Below, in pieces: positions 57,019 through 64,000 of a DNA stretch of 64,000 bases (position 1 is the first letter of the stretch; each line of letters starts with the position of its first letter). A program made the position numbers and the translations under genes. The notes under the pieces were generated by a model. The model was given only the letters and a program-made list of their open reading frames with translations, did not search any database and was not told the origin of the DNA. The stretch comes from Solwaraspora sp. WMMA2056 (GTDB taxonomy: Bacteria > Actinomycetota > Actinomycetes > Mycobacteriales > Micromonosporaceae). Location of the stretch: the NCBI RefSeq assembly GCF_030345095.1, contig NZ_CP128360.1, positions 6,944,001 to 7,008,000 of the forward strand, read 5' to 3'.

Positions 57019-59841
57019 TCAGCCGGCGGCGCTCCCGTCGCCGGTCGACCGGTCGGTCACCAGCCCGGACCGGTCGACGACCAGCCCGGAGCGGCCGGCC
57101 GCGAGCCCGGTCGGGTCGTCGCCGAACCAGCGGGCACCCGAGGTCAGGTCCGGATGCTCCACCGCCAGTGCCAGCGCCGCCGCCTCGACCAGGCTCATCC
57201 GACTGCCCTGCGCGTAGCCGGCGTCGAAGGCGGCATCGCCGATCACCGCCCGCACCCGGTCCTGCTCCTGCGCCCAGTAGCCGCCGAACATCCCGGCGCT
57301 GCTGCGCAATGCGGTACGGGTCGCCTGCGCGGCACCGAACAACCGGGCCGCCGTCGCCGGGTCCCCACCCTGCGCGCAGCGCACCGCCATCGCGTTCAAC
57401 GTGTCGCAGGCCCGCCGGTGGAAGCCGTACCGCATCCGGGACCGCAGCGCGACCACCAGGTGGTCGTGGGCGGCGACCAGGTCCACCCGGGCCAGCGCCA
57501 CGAGGCCCAGCAGCATGTCGACGGTCCGCCGGCCACGCTCGGCCGGCCGGGCGGCCTCGGCCGGCCGGGCGCCCGCCAGCACCTCGGCCGCCTCGTCCAG
57601 CGCCCCCCGCCGGCACAGCAGTTCCGCCAGACTGTAGACGGCGAACAACGCGTCACCGGCCACCCCGTTGGCCGCCGCCCAGTCGATGACGTCACGGCAC
57701 ACCCGCTCCGCCTCGTCGAACTGACCGAGGTCGATCAACGAGGCGCCCCGGCCGGCCAGCACCCGGGCCAGCAGGCCCGCGTCGCCGGCCTGCCGGGCCA
57801 CGGCCTCGGCCCGGTGCGAGAACCGCAGCTCCTCGCCGAACTCACCGTCCGCGCCGGCATGCTGCGAATGCATGTGGTACGCGGCCGCCAGCTCCGCCTC
57901 GGGGATCACCTCGCCGGTCTCGGCGATCCGCCCGTACAGCCGGAACAGCCACAGCCGCCCCTCCCGGGCCAGGCCGCGCTCCCGCCACCACTGGTCCAGC
58001 CCGCTGGCGAGCTGCAGACCACGCCGGGCGCTACCGCCGGTCGCGCTCCACCGCAGCGCCGCCCGCAACTCGTCGGCGAGCGGATCCAACGCGTACAGCG
58101 ACAACGTGACCGGCTGCCCGTCCGGGCCCAGATAGGCACGTTGCAGCGCGTGCAAGGCCCAGTCGACGTGCCGGTCCCGGGCCGACTGCTCCTCACCTGC
58201 CTCGACCAGCCGCCGGGCGGCGTACGCCCGGATCGGGTCGAGCATCCGGTAGCTGGTGTCGCCGGCCGCCGGCTCGGCCTGGATCATCGACTTGTCGACC
58301 AGCACCGCCAGCGGGCCGAGCGGGTCGTCGTCGAGCAGCCACTCCACCGTGGCCAGGTCGACCGGGCCGGCGAAGACGGACATCCAGCGCAGCAGCCGGG
58401 CGGCCCGGGGTGCCAACGTACGGTAGGACCAGGTGACCGTCGCCTGCAGGGTGCCGTGCCGCCGCCCGGCGGAGCGGTCCACCCCGGCCGGCTCCTCCCG
58501 GCCCGCGTCCAGCACCCCCAGTACGTCGTCGAGCCGATCCACCAGTTGCCCGACGGAGAGCACCCGCAGCCGGGCCGCCGCCAGCTCGATCGCCAACGGC
58601 AGCCCGTCCAGCCGGGACGCGACCCGGTGCAGCTGGCCCGACTCGGCCGGCGCCAACGGCCGGCCGCCCCGGGCGGCCACCGTGCGGTCGAGCAACAGCG
58701 CTACGGCGTCGCTGGGCCCGCCGGCCGGGCCGGGCTCCGCCGACAGCGGCGGAATCCGCCACACCACCTCACCCGGTACGCCCATCGGCTCCCGGCTGGT
58801 GGCCAGCACCCGGACCTGCCGACCGCCGGTGAGCAGCCGGGTGATCACCTCGGCGCAGGCCGCCGGTTGGGCGTCGCAGGTGTCGAGCACCAGCAACAAC
58901 CGTCGGGCGGCGGCGTACTCGACGACCGTGTCCAGGATCGGCCGTCCCGGCTCTGGGCGCAGCCCGAACACGGCGGCGATGGCGAACGCGACCAGCCCGG
59001 GGTCGGTCACGGTGGCCACGTCGACGAACCAGACCCCGTCGGGGTAGCCGGCGGTGCCGGACGCGGTGTCGACGTCGCCGGATGCGGTGTCGGACGAGGT
59101 GTCGACGGTGCCGGACGCGGCGGCGACCTCGACCGCGAGCCGCGTCTTGCCGGAACCGCCGGCACCGACCACGGTGACCAGCCGGTGCGCGGCGACGAGT
59201 CGTCGCAGCTCCCGGCGTTCGATCCGCCGGCCGACGAAGGAGCTGATCTGGTTCGGCAGGTTGTGACTGGCCGCGTCGGCGGTACGTGGCCGGGGGAACT
59301 GCCGCTCCAGACCAGGGGCGATCAGCTGGAACAGGCGTTCCCGGTCGTCGAAGCCACGAAGCCGGTGCAGGCCGAGGTCGAGCAACGAGACGTCGGCCGG
59401 CAACGGATCGGCGGCCCGGGCGGTCGCCGCCGAGCAGAGCACCTGCCCGCCGTGTGCCGCCGCCGCGATCCGGGCGGCCCGGTGCACCTCGGGACTGGTG
59501 TACTCGCCACCGACCGGTTCGGCGTACCCGGTGTGCAACCCCATCCGGACCCGTGGCACGGCATCCGGCGCGGACCAGTCGTGCGCGGCGAGCGCCCGCT
59601 GGGCCCGGCGGCAGGCGTCGAGAGCGGCGGCCGCATCAGCGAACGCCGCGAAGAACGAGTCGCCCTCGGTGAACAGCTCGGTGCCGTCACTGGCGGACAG
59701 CGTCCGCCGGACCAGCCGTCGGTGCTCGCGCAGCATCGGACGGTAGTCGCCGCCGAGCAGGCGGGCCAGCCTGGTAGAGCCTTCGATGTCGGTGAACATG
59801 AAGGTGACCAGGCCGCTCGGCAGTGCGGTCGATGCCGACAC
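57019..59841 (-). CDS. Adenylate-cyclase/NB-ARC/TPR regulator
   Basis: This 940-residue protein has an N-terminal class III nucleotide cyclase domain (FTDIEGST with metal D18; GDSFFAAF with metal D61; HRAARI, where most active cyclases have NRAARI), an NB-ARC-type ATPase with P-loop VVGAGGSGKTRLA (about 225-236), Walker-B-like LLLVLDTCD and an RNBS-like LATSREPMG, and a C-terminal TPR helical region. An insert near residues 243-265 holds repeated VDT/TASG units. The N-to-H change casts doubt on catalysis. Such proteins are commonly signal-dependent transcription regulators, but no DNA-binding domain is visible. The substrate is unknown. Confidence 0.83.
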   Translation of the reverse strand: MSASTALPSGLVTFMFTDIEGSTRLARLLGGDYRPMLREHRRLVRRTLSASDGTELFTEGDSFFAAFADAAAALDACRRAQRALAAHDWSAPDAVPRVRMGLHTGYAEPVGGEYTSPEVHRAARIAAAAHGGQVLCSAATARAADPLPADVSLLDLGLHRLRGFDDRERLFQLIAPGLERQFPRPRTADAASHNLPNQISSFVGRRIERRELRRLVAAHRLVTVVGAGGSGKTRLAVEVAAASGTVDTSSDTASGDVDTASGTAGYPDGVWFVDVATVTDPGLVAFAIAAVFGLRPEPGRPILDTVVEYAAARRLLLVLDTCDAQPAACAEVITRLLTGGRQVRVLATSREPMGVPGEVVWRIPPLSAEPGPAGGPSDAVALLLDRTVAARGGRPLAPAESGQLHRVASRLDGLPLAIELAAARLRVLSVGQLVDRLDDVLGVLDAGREEPAGVDRSAGRRHGTLQATVTWSYRTLAPRAARLLRWMSVFAGPVDLATVEWLLDDDPLGPLAVLVDKSMIQAEPAAGDTSYRMLDPIRAYAARRLVEAGEEQSARDRHVDWALHALQRAYLGPDGQPVTLSLYALDPLADELRAALRWSATGGSARRGLQLASGLDQWWRERGLAREGRLWLFRLYGRIAETGEVIPEAELAAAYHMHSQHAGADGEFGEELRFSHRAEAVARQAGDAGLLARVLAGRGASLIDLGQFDEAERVCRDVIDWAAANGVAGDALFAVYSLAELLCRRGALDEAAEVLAGARPAEAARPAERGRRTVDMLLGLVALARVDLVAAHDHLVVALRSRMRYGFHRRACDTLNAMAVRCAQGGDPATAARLFGAAQATRTALRSSAGMFGGYWAQEQDRVRAVIGDAAFDAGYAQGSRMSLVEAAALALAVEHPDLTSGARWFGDDPTGLAAGRSGLVVDRSGLVTDRSTGDGSAAG

Positions 59842-59970
59842 CGGTGGAACCTCCGCCCCGCTGGAAGTCGCAGTTCATCCTGCCGCAGGTCGGCAACCTG
59901 GCCAGTCACGAAGGAGGCGGGTAGCTGACCTGCGGCGTCGTCGGTGACGGTCAGCGGGGCGCGGTGGCGG

Positions 59971-60198
59971 TCAGCATCCGCACCCGCCGCCGCAGCACCC
60001 GCCACCACCGGACGGTGGTGCGGTCGGCAGCGCTCCCACTGAGCCGCCGCCCCGGCCGGTGAGCGCGACGGTGGAGAGCAGTTTGACTGTGTCGGCGTGG
60101 CCCTGAGGGCAGGACGCCGGCTCGCCGGCCTCGGTCATCGGACGGTTGACCTCGAATGTGTCGCCGCAGGCGCGACAGCGGAACTCGTACCGGGGCAT
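59971..60198 (-). CDS. FmdB-family zinc ribbon with Cys-rich tail
   Basis: This 75-residue protein has a zinc ribbon (PRYEFRCRACGDTFEVNRPMTEAG..CPQGHADTVKLLSTVALTG) followed by a Gly-rich tail that ends GGGGCCGGGCGC, four Cys in a Gly setting. The tail could bind metal. ATG 60198 begins MPRYEF. Both this and the 16.6 kb protein belong to FmdB but the tails differ entirely. It is divergent from the lytic transglycosylase, whose start is under 60 bases away. Confidence 0.83.
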   Translation of the reverse strand: MPRYEFRCRACGDTFEVNRPMTEAGEPASCPQGHADTVKLLSTVALTGRGGGSVGALPTAPPSGGGGCCGGGCGC

Positions 60199-60256
60199 GT
60201 GGATAAGGGTACGGCGGGAACTGACGTCGTCGGCCGGATGGGTGATACTCGACGGC

Positions 60257-61537
60257 ATGGTCGAGGACGGGGCAGGTACGCCGACGGCACGGCTACGTCC
60301 GGCGGTGCCGGCACCGGCACCTGAGTCCACGTCGGCCGCACCGACGCCGACCCCGCCGGCGGAGCCGACGGCGGAGCCGCCCACGTCGGCGACGTCGCAG
60401 AGCCCGACGCCGGACCTGCCGACGCCGGACCTGCCGGAGCAGCGAACGCCGGCTGAGGCCGGGACGGATCAGCCTGAAACCGGGGCGGAGCCGGCCGGCC
60501 AGGCGGGGACCGGGGCGGAACCGACCAGCCAAGCGGGGACCGGGGCGGAACCGACCAGCCAAGCGGGGACCGAGCCGACTCCGGCCGGTCGACACCGACG
60601 CGACGATCCGCCGTTCACCCGCCGGGTCGGTCGGCTGCACCCGGCACGGTTGCGGCCCATCGCCCGACCGGTCGCCCGCTCCGGCCGTCGCGCGGCCCGC
60701 GCGGTCGGTGCCTGGTGCCGCCGTCCGAGCGGGCGTCTGGCGCTACCCGGCGTGCTGCTGCTGGCACTGATCGCCGGCAGCGGTACGGCAGGCGCGGTGC
60801 TGGTGCCGGCCGCCGCTGGACTGCGGGAACCCGTCAGCACCCCTGGGCCGGTCGAGACGACCGCCGTCCCGGACGTACCCGCGCTCACCGACCCGGACCT
60901 GCTCGATCCGACGACGCCGCCACTCGACGACCCGGGCGGGCCGGTGCCGCCGCTCGGGCCGACCCGCCCGGCGGCGGTCCTGACCGGTTGGGCGACTCAG
61001 ACCACCAGCCGGCTGGCCATCCCGGTGGTCGCGTTGGAGGCGTACGGCTACGCCGAACTGGTCCTGGCGACCACCACTCCCGGCTGCCGGCTGAGCTGGA
61101 CCACCCTGGCCGCGATCGGGATGATCGAGTCGACCCACGGCACGGCCAACGGATCGAGGTTGGACACCGAAGGGCGGGCCGTACCACCGATCGTCGGGCT
61201 GCCGCTCGACGGGGCCGGCGGCCGGCAACGAATCGCCGACACCGACGACGGACGCCTCGACAATGACGTGGTCTACGACCGGGCGGTCGGTCCGATGCAG
61301 TTCATCCCGACGACGTGGGCGGAATTCGGGGTGGACGCCGACAACGACGGGGTGGTCGATCCGCAGGATATCGACGACGCGAGCCTGGCCGCCGCTAACT
61401 ACTTGTGCCGGAACGGACGCGATCTGTCCACACCTTCGGACTGGTGGAGTGCCATCCTGTCGTACAACAACGTCCAACCCTACGCCCAGTCGGTCTTCGA
61501 CACGGCCAACGAGTACGGGGTACGGAGTCGCACTTAG
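60257..61537 (+). CDS. Membrane-anchored lytic transglycosylase
   Basis: This 426-residue protein has a Pro/Thr/Glu-rich cytoplasmic N-terminus (including a 30-bp-period repeat), one membrane helix (LALPGVLLLALIAGSGTAGAVLV, about 161-183), a Pro/Asp-rich linker, and a C-terminal SLT domain with catalytic Glu in AIGMIESTHG. The segment VGPMQFIPTTWAEFGVDADNDGVVDPQDIDDASLAAANYLC is typical of MltB-like/SLT_2 transglycosylases. It cleaves peptidoglycan to 1,6-anhydro products. The cytoplasmic low-complexity domain is unusually long. ATG 60257 is chosen over GTG 60242. Confidence 0.83.
   Translation: MVEDGAGTPTARLRPAVPAPAPESTSAAPTPTPPAEPTAEPPTSATSQSPTPDLPTPDLPEQRTPAEAGTDQPETGAEPAGQAGTGAEPTSQAGTGAEPTSQAGTEPTPAGRHRRDDPPFTRRVGRLHPARLRPIARPVARSGRRAARAVGAWCRRPSGRLALPGVLLLALIAGSGTAGAVLVPAAAGLREPVSTPGPVETTAVPDVPALTDPDLLDPTTPPLDDPGGPVPPLGPTRPAAVLTGWATQTTSRLAIPVVALEAYGYAELVLATTTPGCRLSWTTLAAIGMIESTHGTANGSRLDTEGRAVPPIVGLPLDGAGGRQRIADTDDGRLDNDVVYDRAVGPMQFIPTTWAEFGVDADNDGVVDPQDIDDASLAAANYLCRNGRDLSTPSDWWSAILSYNNVQPYAQSVFDTANEYGVRSRT
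60481..60570 (+). repeat. 30-bp tandem repeat in the transglycosylase N-terminus
   Basis: Three 30-bp units (60481-60510, 60511-60540, 60541-60570) encode copies of TGAEPTSQAG; the last two are identical and the first has two changed residues. Length polymorphism by slippage is likely. Confidence 0.85.
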
Positions 61538-61609
61538 CGCAATCGGTCGGGCACAATTCTGCGCCTGCCACTTTCGCATCAGCCGCGTTGCCGGCAAGCT
61601 AGACGCGTG

Positions 61610-62626
61610 ATGGTGCGCGAGTGGGACCCCCGAACCGCGTCGTCCGCCGAGATCTCGTCTCTGCTGGACTGTCTCAACCAGGTTTTCCGGACCGATCTTC
61701 CGGGCGACCCGCTGTGGCGACCGCATTTCCTGCGGGAGTACCTGACCGAGACGATGCCGGGGGTCCGGCGGATCTGCTGGCTGGCGGAGCAGCCCGACGC
61801 TCGCGGCGGCACCGAGGTCGTCGGACACGTGAACGTACTGCTGCTCGGCGACATCGGTGTCCTGGAGATCCTGGTGCGTCCGGACGTGCGGCGGACCGGC
61901 CTGGGCCGGCAGTTGCTGTCGCTCGCGGTGCGTCGGGCGTACCACGAGGGTTTCAGCTCGGTCGGGGTCGAGGTGATCGGCGGCACCTGCGCGGTGGAGT
62001 TCTACGAGTCGTTCGGTTTCGCCCGGCAGTTCCGGGAGATCCGCAGTGTCCTGCGGCTGGCCTCGGTGGACTGGGCGGCGATCGAGAAGATGGCCCAGGA
62101 CACGGTCAGCGGCTACGAGGTGGAGTTCCACCCCGGTGGACCGCCGGACGATCTCGTCGAGGCGTACGCCCGGACCAAGGCCGAGCAGAGCGACCCCGCC
62201 GACGGTGACCTGGACCTGCGGCCCAGTTCGTACGAACCGGAACGGCTGCGGGAGAGTCTCGGCTGCCTGCACCGACGGGGCATGACGCCGTACATCGTGC
62301 TGGCCCGGCACCCGGCCAGCGGCGAGGTCGCCGGTCTGACCGAGGTGGTGGTGCCGGCGCAGCACCCGACCCGGGCCGACCAGTACGACACCATCGTCGC
62401 CCAGGCACACCAGGGACGCGGCATCGACCGGGCGATCAAGGCACGGATGCTGCTGGAGCTGCGTGCCGTCGAACCGGCGCTGGCCGAGGTGCAGACCTGG
62501 AACGCCGAGGGCGACGAGGAGATCGTCTCGATCAACACCGAGATCGGCTACCGGTCGGACCGGGACTGGTGGGACTACGGCGCGGACATCCCGATGTTGA
62601 TGCACCGCCTGGGCGTACGCAGCTGA
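61610..62626 (+). CDS. Double-GNAT N-acetyltransferase
   Basis: This ~338-residue protein has two GNAT-like halves. The first has the acetyl-CoA motif ILVRPDVRRTGLGRQLLSLAVRRAY and the end strand VEVIGGTCAVEFYESFGFARQ. The second shows TEVVVPAQHPTRADQYDTIVAQAHQGRGIDRAIKARML, with R/Q-x-x-G-R/x-G and CoA-loop residues, and a final NTEIGYRSDRDWWDYG. Double-GNAT enzymes include mycothiol synthase; here the identity to MshD is not evident. Substrate unknown. ATG 61610 (or GTG 61607). Convergent with hemB. Confidence 0.8.
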   Translation: MVREWDPRTASSAEISSLLDCLNQVFRTDLPGDPLWRPHFLREYLTETMPGVRRICWLAEQPDARGGTEVVGHVNVLLLGDIGVLEILVRPDVRRTGLGRQLLSLAVRRAYHEGFSSVGVEVIGGTCAVEFYESFGFARQFREIRSVLRLASVDWAAIEKMAQDTVSGYEVEFHPGGPPDDLVEAYARTKAEQSDPADGDLDLRPSSYEPERLRESLGCLHRRGMTPYIVLARHPASGEVAGLTEVVVPAQHPTRADQYDTIVAQAHQGRGIDRAIKARMLLELRAVEPALAEVQTWNAEGDEEIVSINTEIGYRSDRDWWDYGADIPMLMHRLGVRS

Positions 62627-62638
62627 GCCCAGGTCGGA

Positions 62639-63616
62639 TCAGCCGGCCAGGGCCTCGGCCGCCTCGACCGCCCAGTAGGTGAGGACGACCTGGGCGCCGG
62701 CCCGCCTGATCGACGTCAACGTCTCCATGATCACCCGGTCCCGGTCGACCCAGCCGTTGGCGGCAGCCGCCTCGACCATCGCGTACTCGCCGGAGACCTG
62801 GTAGGCGGCGACCGGGACGTGCACCCGCTGGCGGACCGCCGCGATCACGTCCAGGTAGGGCAGCGCCGGCTTGACCATCACCAGGTCCGCGCCTTCGGCG
62901 ACGTCCAGCTCGACCTCCCGCAGCGACTCCCGCAGGTTCGCCGGATCCTGCTGGTAGGTACGTCGGTCGCCGACCAGGGCCGACTCCACCGCGTCACGGA
63001 ACGGACCGTAGAACGCCGAGGCGTACTTCGCCGCGTACGCCAGCAGGGCGGTGTCGGTGTGCCCGGCGGCGTCCAACGCTCGGCGGACCACGCCGACCTG
63101 CCCGTCCATCATTCCGGACGGGCCGAGCATGTCGGCGCCGGCTTCGGCCTGGGCGATCGCCAGCTGCCCGTACGCGGCGAGGGTGGCGTCGTTGTCGACG
63201 GTGCCGTCCGGGGCGAGCAGCCCACAGTGCCCGTGGTCGGTGAACTCGTCGAGGCACAGGTCGCTCATCACGACCGTGGCGTCGCCGACCTCGGCGACCA
63301 CGTCACGGATCGCCACGTTGAGCACGCCCGCCGGATCGGTGCCGGCGGAGCCGACGGCGTCGCGGCGGGCCGGCACCCCGAACAGCATGATCCCGCCGAC
63401 GCCGGCGGCGACCGCCTCGGCGGCGGCCTTGCGCAGCGAGTCCCGGGAATGCTGCAGCACGCCGGGCAGCGAGGGAACCGGTCGCGGCTCGGCCAGCCCT
63501 TCCTTGACGAACATCGGCAGCACCAGCTCGGCCGGGGCCAGCCGGGTCTCCTCGACCAGCCGGCGTACCGCCGCGGTCCGGCGCAGCCGTCGGGGCCTGC
63601 TCTGCGGGTACGTCAT
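62639..63616 (-). CDS. hemB: Delta-aminolevulinic acid dehydratase (porphobilinogen synthase)
   Basis: This 325-residue enzyme condenses two 5-aminolevulinate into porphobilinogen. Both Schiff-base lysines are seen in [17 protein letters not shown] and [11 protein letters not shown], and the metal segment reads [17 protein letters not shown] with two Cys, fitting a zinc/magnesium intermediate type of actinobacteria. Next [19 protein letters not shown] and ESGEYAMVE-like end ([12 protein letters not shown]). It follows hemD about 35 bases downstream on the same strand as a heme operon. Confidence 0.94.
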   Translation of the reverse strand: MTYPQSRPRRLRRTAAVRRLVEETRLAPAELVLPMFVKEGLAEPRPVPSLPGVLQHSRDSLRKAAAEAVAAGVGGIMLFGVPARRDAVGSAGTDPAGVLNVAIRDVVAEVGDATVVMSDLCLDEFTDHGHCGLLAPDGTVDNDATLAAYGQLAIAQAEAGADMLGPSGMMDGQVGVVRRALDAAGHTDTALLAYAAKYASAFYGPFRDAVESALVGDRRTYQQDPANLRESLREVELDVAEGADLVMVKPALPYLDVIAAVRQRVHVPVAAYQVSGEYAMVEAAAANGWVDRDRVIMETLTSIRRAGAQVVLTYWAVEAAEALAG

Positions 63617-63650
63617 CGACGCGCTCCCCTGGCTCGGCGGCGTCCGGTGC

Positions 63651-64000
63651 TCAGCGGAACCGCAGCGCGGTCGGACCCTGCACCTTGGAACCGCGCCGCT
63701 GCTTCGCCGGCATCGCCACCAGCTTCTCCCGCAGCTCCACCGCGTAACCGGCGAGCGCCTCGACCAGGTCCGGTACGGAGGCGTGCGGCGGCTGCACGTC
63801 GACCCGCAGGCCGAACTCGGTGGCGGTCTCGGCGGTCTTCGGGCCGATCACCGCGACCACCGTGCGGGCGTGCGGCTTGCCGGCGATACCGACCAGGTTG
63901 CGCACGGTCGACGACGAGGTGAACAGGACCGCGTCGAAGCCACCGGACTTGATCGCGTCGCGGATCTCGGCCGGCGGCGGCGCCGCCCGCACCGTCCGGT
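63651..64000 (-). CDS. hemD: Uroporphyrinogen-III synthase C-terminal part (truncated by the window edge)
   Basis: Only the last ~116 residues are in the window: [73 protein letters not shown], which is the second domain of HemD (TSSSTVRN and [13 protein letters not shown]). In actinomycetes this is often fused to the CobA methyltransferase; the N-terminus is beyond the edge. It closes the tetrapyrrole ring of hydroxymethylbilane. Coupled with hemB downstream. The C-terminal tail [17 protein letters not shown] is basic. Confidence 0.88.
   Translation of the reverse strand, partial: RTVRAAPPPAEIRDAIKSGGFDAVLFTSSSTVRNLVGIAGKPHARTVVAVIGPKTAETATEFGLRVDVQPPHASVPDLVEALAGYAVELREKLVAMPAKQRRGSKVQGPTALRFR

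Overview
The window is very high in GC, strongly biased to G/C at third codon positions, and densely packed with genes that overlap by ATGA or GTGA. It carries actinobacterial markers: a galU-glp-rimJ-sepX-type division locus, DUF3117, DUF6758, an ECF sigma factor of the SigE type, an FmdB zinc ribbon with a Ser/Gly tail, KorAB, and an htrA-tatB-mrp neighbourhood ordered as in mycobacteria. Family-level content points to a filamentous actinomycete, most likely Micromonosporaceae (inference from gene content; no 16S gene is present). No phage, insertion sequence, CRISPR array or rRNA was seen. There is one tRNA, tRNA-Ala(CGC).

Layout. 1-6.1 kb: one co-directional run (amine-oxidase-like flavoprotein, luciferase-like monooxygenase, two ABC half-exporters), probably the end of a specialised-metabolite cluster that begins outside the window. 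6.1-8.4 kb: an alpha/beta hydrolase broken by an in-frame TAG, and an exported hydrolase. 8.4-9.6 kb: a stand-alone proteasome-like Ntn-hydrolase, the tRNA and a repeat island. 9.6-15.8 kb (minus strand): sepX-like, rimJ-like, glp/moeA-like and galU genes, then a membrane diguanylate cyclase. 15.9-26.5 kb: housekeeping and conserved hypotheticals, including a Fur regulator coupled to a DUF2236 protein, a RecB-type nuclease, MarC, a PHP phosphoesterase, and an ECF sigma factor coupled to a membrane-anchored beta-propeller-like protein. 27-32.6 kb: thioredoxin, a LacI-controlled sugar locus, and a radical SAM gene preceded by a near-consensus LexA box. 32.6-38.1 kb: three DUF4190 membrane proteins, an SDR, MOSC, EamA, a split-barrel-like protein and PhzF. 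38.1-51.1 kb corresponds by content and order to the M. tuberculosis Rv1207-Rv1234 region: MgtE_N/CBS, DUF1003, mrp, tatB, htrA, O-methyltransferase, then (after pepA) DUF3117, tagA, a DivIVA-like protein and folP2. sigE/rseA and gpgS are absent from their expected places, and a paaX/enoyl-CoA hydratase pair is inserted. 51.1-55.8 kb: a lone nuoA divergent from korAB, and a TrkA-type K+ channel. 56-64 kb: a secreted phospholipase A2, a cyclase/NB-ARC/TPR regulator, a lytic transglycosylase, a double-GNAT protein, hemB and the truncated C-terminal part of hemD.

Sites that could be supported include a LexA-type box abutting the radical SAM gene, a LacI-type operator, a PaaX-promoter palindrome, and hairpin terminators at about 27.45, 34.95, 45.58 and (weaker) 54.78 kb. 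Start codons were chosen from Shine-Dalgarno spacing and overlaps. The most unusual is the O-methyltransferase at 43201, which has a good Shine-Dalgarno but only ATC where the start codon should be.
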